Assembly (NCBI RefSeq): GCF_026627505.1
Contig: NZ_JAPNLK010000029.1
Coordinates: 1-64,000 of the forward strand
Source of the DNA: Streptomyces sp. H27-H5
GTDB taxonomy: Bacteria > Actinomycetota > Actinomycetes > Streptomycetales > Streptomycetaceae
Direction of reading: 5' to 3'
DNA: 64,000 nt
Positions 53,788 to 62,516 of this stretch are shown here, in pieces. A program made the position numbers and the translations under genes. The stretch's first letter is position 1; each line of letters opens with the position of its first letter. The notes under the pieces are model-generated. The model was not told where the DNA came from and made no database searches. It saw only the letters and a list, made by a program, of their open reading frames with translations.

Positions 53788-55965
53788 TCAGCGACCCAAA
53801 CGTCCGCGGACCATTCCGACCATCGAGTTGAGCTCTTCGACGCGCATCCGCTTCGCGGCGACGAGGAAGACGGCAGCCAGGGCGATGAAGCCGGTGACCA
53901 GCGCCGCGAGGGAACCGCCGGCTCCGTTGCCCAGCCACTGGGTGACCCCGTACGCCACGGCACCCGCCACGGCGGCGGCGGGGACGCAGGCTCCGATGAG
54001 ACGGGTGTAGGTGCGCATCACGTGGGCGCCGTCGAGGTCACCGCCGAGCCGGGTGCGCAGCCGGCGCCAGGCCACGCCGACACCGACCGCGTAGCCGAGG
54101 CCGTAGGCGGCGGCCATGCCGACGACGGCCCAGCGCTCGGGGAGGACCAGGAAGGCGATGACCGAGACGCCCGCGTTCACGGCGGCGACGATGACCGTGT
54201 TGTAGAAGGGCGTCCGGGTGTCCTCGTAGGCGTAGAAGCCACGCAGGACGACGTACTGCACGGAGTACGGGATCAGGCCCAGGCCGAAGGCCATGAGGAT
54301 GAAGCCGATGTTCTGGGCGTCGTCCGCGCCGGAGCCGGCGTAGAGCAGCGTGGCCATCGGGACGCCGAGCGCGAGGAACGCGAAGGCGCAGGGCACGATC
54401 GCGACGGCGGAGGTCCGCAGACCGTAGGAGATGTCGTCGCGGACCGCGGCGGCGTCGCCGTCGTGGGCGGAACGGGAGATGCGCGGCAGGACCGCGGTCA
54501 TCACCGAGACGGTGATGATGGCCTGGGGCATCTGCCACAGCAGCAGCGCGTAGTTGTAGCCGGTGATGCCGGTACCGCCGTGGCCCTGCTTGGCGGCGAC
54601 CTCGCCCGCCCAGGTGGCGAGCTGGGTGACGACGACGAGACCGATCTGGTTGGCGAGGACGAAGAAGAACGTCCACTTGGCCAGGCCCGCGGCCTTGCCC
54701 AGCCCGTGGCCCTTCCAGTCGAAGCGCAGGCGGGGCCGGAATCCGGCGTCGCGCAGGTACGGAATCATCGCGAGGGACTGGACCACGAGGCCGAGCAGGG
54801 TGCCCAGACCCAGCAGGCGCACGCCCTCGGGGGTGATGCCGGATTCGTTCATGCCGGTGGAGGTGAATCCGCCGAACGCCCAGATGAAGGCGCCGAACGT
54901 GGCGATGACGACGACGTTGTTGAGGACCGGAGTCCACATCATCGCGCCGAACCGGCCGCGGGCGTTGAGGATCTGACCGAGGACCACGTGCACGCCCATG
55001 AAGAACATGGTGGGCAGGCAGTAGTGGGCGAAGGAGACCGCGACGTCCATCCGGTCCGGGTTGTCGGCGATCGTCGGCGACATCATCGTGATGAACACCG
55101 GGGCGGCGAGCACGCAGATGACGGTGACCGCGCCCAGCAGGACCATGACCAGGGTCAGCAGCCGGTTGGCGTACGCCTCCCCGCCGTCCTCGTCGTTCTT
55201 CATCGCGCGGACGAGCTGCGGGATGAAGACGGCGTTCAGCGCACCGCCGCCGACGAGGACGTAGATCATCGTCGGCAGGGTGTTGGCGACCTGGTAGGTG
55301 TCGTTCAGGGTGACGACGCCGATGGCGCCGCCGATCACGAGGGTGCGCAGGAAACCGGTGATGCGGGAGACGATCGTGCCGGCGGCCATCAGCGCGCTGG
55401 ACTTGAGCAGGCCGGAGGCCTTCCCGGCGGGCTTGGTCGGGGCCGGGGTCGCGACGGGCGCCTCTTCGGTGACCGTCCGCGGGACGGCTTCCTGGTCCCG
55501 GTAGAGGTGCGCGAAGGCGTCGGGGGCCGGCTGGTCGTCCGCGGTCTCGGTCACGAGCGAGTCGACACCGACGAACCGGGTGGTTGTGGCGTGGTCCCCG
55601 TACGGCATGTGGCGGGACGGACCGTCCGGCTCGGGCGGCGGGGTCTGGGCCCAGACACGCGGATCCGGGCCGTGGGAGGGCGCCTGCGGGGCCGCGTAGA
55701 GCGGTCCGGCCTCCTGGTAGGTACCCGGCGGCGGCGGGGGGTGAGAGGCCCGGTCGTACATGACCTCGGTGACCGGGTCCTGTGCGGACAGGTCCTGCGA
55801 CCGGTACGGGTCGTAGTCGTAGGCATCCTGGACATACGGGTCGTGATCCGGCGCGGGTGCGGGCGGGGGAACCTGCCCGGGCACCGGGGTACCCGGAGCA
55901 GCGCCCTGCGCGGGCGACGGCCCACCAGTGCCCTGCGCGCGGTCACCGTCGTACGGCGCGTTCAT
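53788..55965 (-). CDS. murJ: Lipid II flippase MurJ (MviN)
   Basis: A 725-residue MOP-family transporter that moves lipid II across the membrane for peptidoglycan synthesis. It has a long Pro/Tyr/Gln/Asp-rich cytoplasmic N-terminus (about 1-185), then about 14 membrane helices. Early landmarks are SALMAAGTIVSRITGFLR and NTLPTMIYVLVGGGALNAVFIPQLVR. The extension is much longer than in E. coli MurJ and may be a regulatory tail. The partner pseudokinase gene lies 63 bp downstream. Confidence 0.95.
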   Translation of the reverse strand: MNAPYDGDRAQGTGGPSPAQGAAPGTPVPGQVPPPAPAPDHDPYVQDAYDYDPYRSQDLSAQDPVTEVMYDRASHPPPPPGTYQEAGPLYAAPQAPSHGPDPRVWAQTPPPEPDGPSRHMPYGDHATTTRFVGVDSLVTETADDQPAPDAFAHLYRDQEAVPRTVTEEAPVATPAPTKPAGKASGLLKSSALMAAGTIVSRITGFLRTLVIGGAIGVVTLNDTYQVANTLPTMIYVLVGGGALNAVFIPQLVRAMKNDEDGGEAYANRLLTLVMVLLGAVTVICVLAAPVFITMMSPTIADNPDRMDVAVSFAHYCLPTMFFMGVHVVLGQILNARGRFGAMMWTPVLNNVVVIATFGAFIWAFGGFTSTGMNESGITPEGVRLLGLGTLLGLVVQSLAMIPYLRDAGFRPRLRFDWKGHGLGKAAGLAKWTFFFVLANQIGLVVVTQLATWAGEVAAKQGHGGTGITGYNYALLLWQMPQAIITVSVMTAVLPRISRSAHDGDAAAVRDDISYGLRTSAVAIVPCAFAFLALGVPMATLLYAGSGADDAQNIGFILMAFGLGLIPYSVQYVVLRGFYAYEDTRTPFYNTVIVAAVNAGVSVIAFLVLPERWAVVGMAAAYGLGYAVGVGVAWRRLRTRLGGDLDGAHVMRTYTRLIGACVPAAAVAGAVAYGVTQWLGNGAGGSLAALVTGFIALAAVFLVAAKRMRVEELNSMVGMVRGRLGR

Positions 55966-56013
55966 CGAAACCCCACCTCATCGTCCCCAGGCCCGACCGG
56001 CCACGGCATCGCA

Positions 56014-58281
56014 TCAACGGTCCACTGTCTCACCCGCGCCGGACCCGCCGGTGCTTTGCGGTTCGGTGTCCGGGGACTCGTCACTCGGCTGCGTGCTCTC
56101 CTCGGCCGCGGTACGGGCCGCCACGCGCTTGCGACTGGCATACATCTTGATGCCGGCCAGCACGAGGAGAAGCACACCACCTGCGATGACGAGCATGACG
56201 GTGGGGGTGACCTCGGTCGCCTCGACCGTGAACTTGCGCTCCTTGCCGTAGGGCACGCCCTGCTTGGTGAAGAGCTGCGCGGTGACCTCCACGGGACCAC
56301 TCGCGGTCGCGTTGGCGGTGAACTTCAGGGTCTGGCTGTGGTCGGCCTGGACGGTGACCTCCTGCTCGGCGACACCGCTGTCGTCGAACATCAGACGGGT
56401 CGGGTTGGCCGACCGCACCCGCAGGACCAGGTTGTGGACGTCCTGGACCAGGCTGTTCTGGACACTCACCGGGATGGTCGCGCTGTGTCCGGACAGGGTG
56501 GCGTCCGACTTGGGGATGACCTTGACCTTCTCGGTCAGGCCGAGCAGATACTCCTGTACCTGGTCCCGGTACACGCGGGCCTCTTCGGGCCGGCCCCGCC
56601 AGGACGTGGACATCTCCCGGTTGGTGGTGTTCCCGAACGGGATCTCCACGCGTTCCGGCGCCGCCAGGATGACCTTGAAGTGGTCGAGGGTGTTCTGCGT
56701 GGTGCGGATCTTCTCGAACGCCGAGACCGGCAGTTCCTGCTTGCTCAACGACTCCGGGTACTGGCCGGCGCCGGGGACCTGCGTGGCCGCGCCCGGGTCG
56801 GGCTTGGCGGCCGCCGCGGCCTCCAGGTCGGAGGGCTGGGCCCAGCGCCCGTTCTGGAGCCCGCGCAGGGCTGCGGCCATCGTTCCCACCTGGCTCACGG
56901 ACGGCATCCGCTGCGGGGTGACGACGAAGCTGCGCTGCTCCTCGGTGTTCTGCAGGTTGAGGGCCAGGGTGTGCGCGAGGAACCGCTGCACGGCGAGGGT
57001 GGAGTTCCCGGCGCTGAGCATGTCGCCCTGGAAGGCCGTGGAGAGCTGGGCGTCGGCGACGACGGCCGTGGTGCCCGCGCCGATGGGGCGGGCGGCCGAG
57101 GGCGTGTAGCCGAGGGAGCCGTTCTCCTGGAGGCTGTCGCTGCGGGTGAGCACGTTGTGCGCACCGGCCGAGGTGGCGACATTGACGATCGAGGGGTCGA
57201 TGGCTCCGTCCACGGGCCAGGAGAAGTCCGTGGACGGGGTGACGTGCAGGACCGTCTCGACGGCCTGCTTCGCCTTGTCGGTGGCAGGCCTCAGCTGGCC
57301 CAGGGTGCCCGACACGTCCTTGCCGTGATGGGCGAGGGAGGCGATGTCGGGGTCGGCGAAGGGCAGCGCGACGACCTTCTTGCCCTGCACCGCGGTTTCG
57401 AGATCACTCAGCCACTTCTCCGCGACGGCCTTGTTCTTGCCCTGGAGGGGCTTCCCGGCAGGGTCGGGGTTGCGGATCCGGTAACCCTTGGCCATCGCGT
57501 CGACCGTGTAGAGCAGGTCGGGATCGATGACCCAGGTGATGGGGAGGTCCTTGCCGAGCGAGACCATCTGCCCGAGCCGGCCGGCGGGTCCCAGCTCGGC
57601 CGCGAGGGAGTCGTCGATGAAGACCGGGGTCTGGGTCTCGTCCGAGCCGGTCTCCGCCGTCACACGGGTGGTGGAGATCAATGGCCACGCGTAGCTGAGG
57701 TTGGAGCGCTTGGCCGCGGCTTCGGGCTGCCACGGGAGGAAGGTCCGCTGGATGCCGAGGACCTGCTCGTACGGCTGGCCGGCGGTCTCACCGGACACGG
57801 AGACGCCGAGCTGGTACACGCCGTCCTTGCCCAGGTCCAGCTTGTTGACCGGGACCTTGATCGTGAATTCCCGGCTGACCTTGGACGGTAGCGAGTCGAT
57901 CTTCACGGCGAAGGCGGGATCGATCTCGGCCGGATCGGTGCCGGGCCGGAAGCCGCTGCGGTCCGCGATGTCGTCGATCGCCGAGCGGTCCCCGACGACG
58001 GGACCGACCCGCAGACCGACGTGTGCGCCCTTGATCGGTTCGCTGCCGTTGTTCACCACGGTGCCCGAAATGGTCAGCGTGTCGGTCTTGACCGGAGCGC
58101 TGGGTGCCACCTCGCTCAGCTGGACGTCCACGGGGGACTCGGCCGCCTGGGCCGGCGGGGCGGGGGCATAGACCAGAGCGGCCAGCACCGGTGTCCCGGC
58201 GAGCATGACGACTGCCCGCCGCAGCCAGCGGCGCCGGGCAGGGGCCGGAACCGCCCCCTGGATTTCTGCCGCCTCGGCCAC
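56014..58281 (-). CDS. DUF6049 family secreted, membrane-anchored protein
   Basis: About 755 residues. A signal peptide or N-terminal anchor (about 18-46, with PPAQAAE) opens a very large extracellular region with a CARDB/NEW3-like beta domain near each end (TISGTVVNNGSEPIKGAHVGL and SVQNSLVQDVHNLVLRV). The middle is a glycosidase-like stretch (WVIDPDLLYTVDAMAKGYR, VALPFADPDIASLAHHG). A C-terminal membrane helix and acidic tail follow. The family sits between murJ and the CCA enzyme in actinobacteria, so a link to envelope building is likely; the activity is unknown. GTG 58281 is the best start, though longer forms are open. Confidence 0.85.
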   Translation of the reverse strand: MAEAAEIQGAVPAPARRRWLRRAVVMLAGTPVLAALVYAPAPPAQAAESPVDVQLSEVAPSAPVKTDTLTISGTVVNNGSEPIKGAHVGLRVGPVVGDRSAIDDIADRSGFRPGTDPAEIDPAFAVKIDSLPSKVSREFTIKVPVNKLDLGKDGVYQLGVSVSGETAGQPYEQVLGIQRTFLPWQPEAAAKRSNLSYAWPLISTTRVTAETGSDETQTPVFIDDSLAAELGPAGRLGQMVSLGKDLPITWVIDPDLLYTVDAMAKGYRIRNPDPAGKPLQGKNKAVAEKWLSDLETAVQGKKVVALPFADPDIASLAHHGKDVSGTLGQLRPATDKAKQAVETVLHVTPSTDFSWPVDGAIDPSIVNVATSAGAHNVLTRSDSLQENGSLGYTPSAARPIGAGTTAVVADAQLSTAFQGDMLSAGNSTLAVQRFLAHTLALNLQNTEEQRSFVVTPQRMPSVSQVGTMAAALRGLQNGRWAQPSDLEAAAAAKPDPGAATQVPGAGQYPESLSKQELPVSAFEKIRTTQNTLDHFKVILAAPERVEIPFGNTTNREMSTSWRGRPEEARVYRDQVQEYLLGLTEKVKVIPKSDATLSGHSATIPVSVQNSLVQDVHNLVLRVRSANPTRLMFDDSGVAEQEVTVQADHSQTLKFTANATASGPVEVTAQLFTKQGVPYGKERKFTVEATEVTPTVMLVIAGGVLLLVLAGIKMYASRKRVAARTAAEESTQPSDESPDTEPQSTGGSGAGETVDR

Positions 58282-58467
58282 GCGTTTCGCCCGTCCTCGA
58301 AGTGTCAGTGGTCGTCCTTTGTGCGTCCACGCATGGTAACGAGGCCCGCTGTGCGCGAGTGCCGCGCCTTGCTCCACATGATCGGCTCCGCCTCCGGGCC
58401 GGTGTGGGGCGGGGTGGCCGCAAAACGCGGCGGCCCGGGGCGGGCGGGCCACGTACCCTTTTCTGTT

Positions 58468-59910
58468 GTGCCGAACGCCAATGAAGACAGCCCCAGTGCC
58501 CTGAGTCAGGTGCAGAGCCGCGCGGTCAGTGAACTGCTGCGGGTCGCCCCTGTCGCCGACGAACTCGGCCGCCGATTCCAGGAGGCCGGCTTCCGCCTCG
58601 CCCTGGTCGGAGGGTCCGTTCGCGATGCGCTGCTCGGGCGTCTCGGCAACGACCTCGATTTCACCACCGACGCCCGCCCCGAGGACGTCCTGAAGATCAT
58701 CAGGCCGTGGGCCGACTCGGTCTGGGACGTGGGCATCGCCTTCGGCACCGTGGGAGCGCAGAAACTAGGCTTCCAGATCGAGGTGACCACCTACCGCTCG
58801 GAGTCCTACGACCGGACCTCGCGCAAGCCCGAGGTCTCCTACGGCGACTCGATCGAGGAGGATCTGGTCCGCCGGGACTTCACGGTGAACGCCATGGCGG
58901 TCGCGCTGCCCGAGAAGGTGTTCGTGGACCCGCACGGCGGCCTGGAGGACCTCCGGGAGGGCGTTCTGCGCACCCCCGGCACCCCGCAGGACTCCTTCTC
59001 GGACGACCCGCTGCGCATGCTGCGTGCGGCCCGGTTCGCGGCGCAGCTGGACTTCGAGGTCGCTCCGGAGGTCGTGGCGGCGATGAAGGAGATGTCCGAG
59101 CGGATCGAGATCGTCTCGGCGGAGCGGGTGCAGGGCGAGCTGAACAAGCTGCTGCTGTCCGCACACCCCCGCAAGGGTCTGGGTCTGCTCGTGGACACCG
59201 GGCTGGCGGACCGGGTGCTCCCCGAGCTGCCCGCCCTGCGGCTGGAGAGTGACGAGCACCACCGTCACAAGGACGTCTACGACCACTCGCTGATCGTGCT
59301 GGAGCAGGCGATCGACCTGGAGGAGGACGGCCCGGACCTGGTTCTGCGTCTGGCCGCCCTGCTGCACGACATCGGCAAGCCGCGCACCCGCCGGTTCGAG
59401 GGCGACGGCCGGGTCTCCTTCCACCACCACGAGGTGGTCGGAGCGAAGATGACCAAGAAGCGCATGACCGCGCTGAAGTACTCGAACGACATGATCAAGG
59501 ACGTGTCCCGGCTCGTGGAGCTGCACCTGCGCTTCCACGGCTACGGGGACGGGGAGTGGACCGACTCGGCCGTGCGGCGCTACGTACGCGACGCCGGTCC
59601 CCTGCTGGAACGGCTGCACAAGCTGACCCGGTCCGACTGCACCACCCGGAACAAGCGCAAGGCCAACGCGCTCTCCCGTACCTACGACGGTCTGGAGGAG
59701 CGCATCGCGCAGCTTCAGGAGCAGGAGCAGCTGGACTCGATCCGGCCCGACCTGGACGGCAACGAGATCCAGCATGTGCTGGGCGTCGGGCCCGGCCCGG
59801 TGATCGGCAAGGCCTACGCGTTCCTGTTGGAGCTGCGGCTGGAGAACGGTCCGATGGAGCGTGACGCCGCCGTCACGGCGCTCAAGGAGTGGTGGGCCGG
59901 CCAGGCCTGA
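58468..59910 (+). CDS. cca: CCA tRNA nucleotidyltransferase / poly(A) polymerase family protein with HD domain
   Basis: A 480-residue class II nucleotidyltransferase. The catalytic head has LVGGSVRDALLGRLGNDLDFTTDARP with metal-binding DLD, and EEDLVRRDFTVNAMA. The RNA-binding neck has DDPLRMLRAARFAAQLDFE. The HD-type phosphohydrolase segment has LAALLHDIGKPRTR. It should add CCA to tRNA 3' ends, which this genome needs because none of the three tRNAs in the window encodes CCA. Some Streptomyces paralogues act as poly(A) polymerases. The GTG start at 58468 is divergent from DUF6049. Confidence 0.93.
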   Translation: MPNANEDSPSALSQVQSRAVSELLRVAPVADELGRRFQEAGFRLALVGGSVRDALLGRLGNDLDFTTDARPEDVLKIIRPWADSVWDVGIAFGTVGAQKLGFQIEVTTYRSESYDRTSRKPEVSYGDSIEEDLVRRDFTVNAMAVALPEKVFVDPHGGLEDLREGVLRTPGTPQDSFSDDPLRMLRAARFAAQLDFEVAPEVVAAMKEMSERIEIVSAERVQGELNKLLLSAHPRKGLGLLVDTGLADRVLPELPALRLESDEHHRHKDVYDHSLIVLEQAIDLEEDGPDLVLRLAALLHDIGKPRTRRFEGDGRVSFHHHEVVGAKMTKKRMTALKYSNDMIKDVSRLVELHLRFHGYGDGEWTDSAVRRYVRDAGPLLERLHKLTRSDCTTRNKRKANALSRTYDGLEERIAQLQEQEQLDSIRPDLDGNEIQHVLGVGPGPVIGKAYAFLLELRLENGPMERDAAVTALKEWWAGQA

Positions 59911-59916
59911 GGCGTC

Positions 59917-59956
59917 CGGGGCGGTCGATGTTTCACGTGAAACATCGACCGCCCCG
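59917..59956. promoter_or_regulatory. parS: parS site 6 at the centre of a 40-bp perfect palindrome
   Basis: The 16-mer TGTTTCACGTGAAACA (59929-59944) is flanked by perfectly matching arms, so bases 59917-59956 form one uninterrupted 40-bp palindrome. It starts 7 bp after the cca stop and faces the end of the MFS gene. On RNA it would fold as a long hairpin, so it may double as a bidirectional terminator. Confidence 0.93.
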
Positions 59957-59972
59957 ACCCATCGCCCCCTGA

Positions 59973-59988
59973 TGTTTCACGTGAAACG
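59973..59988. promoter_or_regulatory. parS: parS site 7 (contains the MFS stop codon)
   Basis: A perfect 14-bp core (59974-59987), centred 44 bp from site 6. The stop codon of the MFS gene and its last codons (Arg-Phe-Thr-stop) are part of the site. Confidence 0.94.
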
Positions 59989-61245
59989 TCGCTCCTGGTG
60001 TCGCAGCAGCGCCGCAGTGAGGCCGTAGAGCAGGGCCACGCTCACGATCAGGGTGACGGACTGCCCGTCCGCGGGAAGCATGAGCGAGGCCACGGCGGCC
60101 GCGCCGACGAAGGCGACGTTGAAGAGCACGTCGTAGACGGAGAAGACCCGACCGCGGAACTCGTCGTCCACCCGGGACTGGATGACGGTGTCGGTGGAGA
60201 TCTTGGCGCCCTGGGTGGCGAGTCCCAGGACGAAGGCCGCGACGAGCATCGGTCCGACGGCGAAGAACAGACCGAGTGCCGGGACGAGCAGCGCCGCCGT
60301 CCCGGCGCAGACGGTGATCCAGCCGAGGTTGCCCAGACGTTCGACGATCCAGGGCGTGACGAGGGCGGCCGCGAAGAACCCGGCGCCGGAGACCCCGATC
60401 GCGATCCCCAGGAGGGCCAGCCCATCGGACTCGTTGTCCGACCAGGAGTAGCGGCAGAGCATGAGCAGCATCACCAGGAGCGCGCCGTAGCAGAAGCGCA
60501 TCATCGTCATCGCGGTGAGCGCCAGGCGGGCGTCCCGGCGGCCGGCGAGGTGACGCAGGCCCTCGGCCATGCCCCGCACCGTGAGGGCCACCCCCTCGCC
60601 GATGGAGGGGTGGACCCGCCCGGGGGGCTGGTCCGGGCCGAGGAGATCGACGGCCAGTCGCAGGGAGACGAGCGCGGCACAGAGATAGAACGCGGCGCCG
60701 AGGAGCACCACGAGGGCGTTGGACTCGACGGCCAGCAGCCGTACGAGGAAGGCCAGGCCGCCGCCGGCGGTCGCCGCGAGGGTTCCGGCGGTGGGCGAGA
60801 GGGCGTTCGCGGTGACCAACTGGTGGGGGCCGACGACCCGTGGCAGGGAGGCGGCGAGTCCGGCCAGGACGAAGCGGTTGACGGCGGTGACCGACAGAGC
60901 CGAGGCGTAGAACAGCCAGTCGGGGACGTGCGCGACGATCAGCACGCCGGTGACACAGGCGAGGAAGGCCCGCAGCAGGTTGCCGTAGAGGAAGACCTGG
61001 CGTCGCCGCCAACGGTCCAGCAGCACTCCGGCGAAGGGGCCGATCACCGAGTAGGGCAGCAGCAGTACCGCCATGGCCGAGGCGATGGCCGCGGGCGAGG
61101 TCTGCTTCTCCGGGGAGAACACCACGTAGGTGGCGAGTGCGACCTGGTAGACCCCGTCGGCGGCCTGGGAGAACAGCCGTACGGCGAGCAGGTTGCGGAA
61201 ATCCCTCAGGCGCAGGAGTACGCGCAGATCACGTACGACGGGCAT
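59977..61245 (-). CDS. MFS transporter
   Basis: A 422-residue transporter with about 12 membrane helices, in the enterobactin-exporter-like (MFS_3) group. The first-half motif after helix 2 is LLDRWRRRQVFLYGNLLRA. The second half has DTVIQSRVDDEFRGRVFSVYDVLFN, typical of that group. The substrate is unknown. ATG 61245 is used because a GTG further out (61266) would lie inside the terminator of the preceding gene. Its 3' end is built from a parS site. Confidence 0.85.
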   Translation of the reverse strand: MPVVRDLRVLLRLRDFRNLLAVRLFSQAADGVYQVALATYVVFSPEKQTSPAAIASAMAVLLLPYSVIGPFAGVLLDRWRRRQVFLYGNLLRAFLACVTGVLIVAHVPDWLFYASALSVTAVNRFVLAGLAASLPRVVGPHQLVTANALSPTAGTLAATAGGGLAFLVRLLAVESNALVVLLGAAFYLCAALVSLRLAVDLLGPDQPPGRVHPSIGEGVALTVRGMAEGLRHLAGRRDARLALTAMTMMRFCYGALLVMLLMLCRYSWSDNESDGLALLGIAIGVSGAGFFAAALVTPWIVERLGNLGWITVCAGTAALLVPALGLFFAVGPMLVAAFVLGLATQGAKISTDTVIQSRVDDEFRGRVFSVYDVLFNVAFVGAAAVASLMLPADGQSVTLIVSVALLYGLTAALLRHQERRFT

Positions 61246-61264
61246 GAGGGAAAGGGTCACACAC

Positions 61265-61303
61265 ACCGAGGGTCCCCGGGCACATTGCCCGGGGACCCTC
61301 GGT
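61265..61303 (-). terminator. Terminator after inositol phosphate synthase
   Basis: A perfect 17-bp stem (61265-61281 with 61287-61303) and an ACATT loop, 81 bp past the ino1 stop on the minus strand. It separates ino1 from the MFS gene. Confidence 0.82.
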
Positions 61304-61384
61304 GGAAGAGCAGCCGAAGACCAGGTGTCCGGAAGGATCTTGGTGCTTCGCTTCGCTTCGCGCCGCGCGGACGCGGTGAGCGGT

Positions 61385-62467
61385 TTAGCGCTCGACCTCG
61401 CCCTTGATGAACTTCTCGACGTTCGCGTAGGCCTCGTCGTCGAAGTACTGCACCGGCGGGGACTTCATGAAGTAGCTCGAAGCCGACAGGATCGGGCCAC
61501 CGACGCCGCGGTCCTTGGCGATCTTCGCCGCGCGCAGGGCGTCGATGATGACACCGGCGGAGTTCGGGGAGTCCCACACTTCGAGCTTGTACTCGAGGTT
61601 CAGCGGAACATCGCCGAAGGCGCGGCCTTCGAGGCGGACGTAGGCCCACTTGCGGTCGTCGAGCCAGGCGACGTAGTCGGACGGGCCGATGTGGACGTTC
61701 TTCTCGCCCATGTCGCGGTCCGGGATCTGCGAGGTGACGGCCTGCGTCTTCGAGATCTTCTTCGACTCGAGGCGGTCACGCTCCAGCATGTTCTTGAAGT
61801 CCATGTTGCCGCCGACGTTGAGCTGCATGGTGCGCTCAAGACGGACACCGCGGTCCTCGAACAGCTTCGCCATCACGCGGTGCGTGATGGTGGCGCCGAC
61901 CTGCGACTTGATGTCGTCGCCGACGATCGGGACACCGGCCTCGGTGAACTTGTCCGCCCACTCCTTGGTGCCGGCGATGAAGACCGGAAGAGCATTGACG
62001 AAGGCGACCTTGGCGTCGATGGCGCACTGCGCGTAGAACTTCGCCGCCTGCTCGGAGCCGACGGGCAGGTAGCAGATCAGGACGTCGACCTCGCGGTCCT
62101 TGAGGACCTGGACCACGTCGACCGGAGTCTCGGCGGACTCCTCGATCGTCAGGCGGTAGTACTTGCCCAGGCCGTCCAGGGTGTGGCCGCGCTGCACGGT
62201 CACGCCCGCGTTCGGGACGTCACAGATCTTGATGGTGTTGTTCTCGCTGGCGCCGATGGCGTCCGAGAGGTCGAGGCCGACCTTCTTCGCGTCGACGTCG
62301 AACGCGGCGACGAACTCGATGTCACTCACGTGGTAGTCGCCGAACTGGACGTGCATCAGACCGGGGACCTTGGCCGCCGGGTCGGCGTCCTTGTAGTACT
62401 CGACGCCCTGCACCAGCGAGGCGGCGCAGTTGCCTACGCCGACGATGGCTACGCGAACCGAACCCAT
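61385..62467 (-). CDS. ino1: myo-Inositol-1-phosphate synthase
   Basis: A 360-residue NAD-dependent enzyme that turns glucose 6-phosphate into inositol 1-phosphate, the source of inositol for phosphatidylinositol and mycothiol. The NAD site is VAIVGVGNCAASLVQG. Further conserved parts are VGDDIKSQVGATITHR and LNVGGNMDFKNMLE. The length is typical of the short actinobacterial type. It is 49 bp after the PadR gene on the same strand, so PadR may sit in the same transcript. ATG 62467 has AGGGAGCAACC upstream. Confidence 0.96.
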   Translation of the reverse strand: MGSVRVAIVGVGNCAASLVQGVEYYKDADPAAKVPGLMHVQFGDYHVSDIEFVAAFDVDAKKVGLDLSDAIGASENNTIKICDVPNAGVTVQRGHTLDGLGKYYRLTIEESAETPVDVVQVLKDREVDVLICYLPVGSEQAAKFYAQCAIDAKVAFVNALPVFIAGTKEWADKFTEAGVPIVGDDIKSQVGATITHRVMAKLFEDRGVRLERTMQLNVGGNMDFKNMLERDRLESKKISKTQAVTSQIPDRDMGEKNVHIGPSDYVAWLDDRKWAYVRLEGRAFGDVPLNLEYKLEVWDSPNSAGVIIDALRAAKIAKDRGVGGPILSASSYFMKSPPVQYFDDEAYANVEKFIKGEVER

Positions 62468-62516
62468 TCCGGTTGCTCCCTGTTTGTTCTCGGACGAGGC
62501 CTGCGAGATGCAGGCC

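Noticed and set aside
53104..57891. A 1595-codon open frame on the plus strand
   Set aside because: It runs antisense to the pseudokinase, murJ and DUF6049 genes. Its translation is low-complexity Arg/Gly/Asp/His, as expected of reverse frames in very GC-rich DNA, and has no domain.
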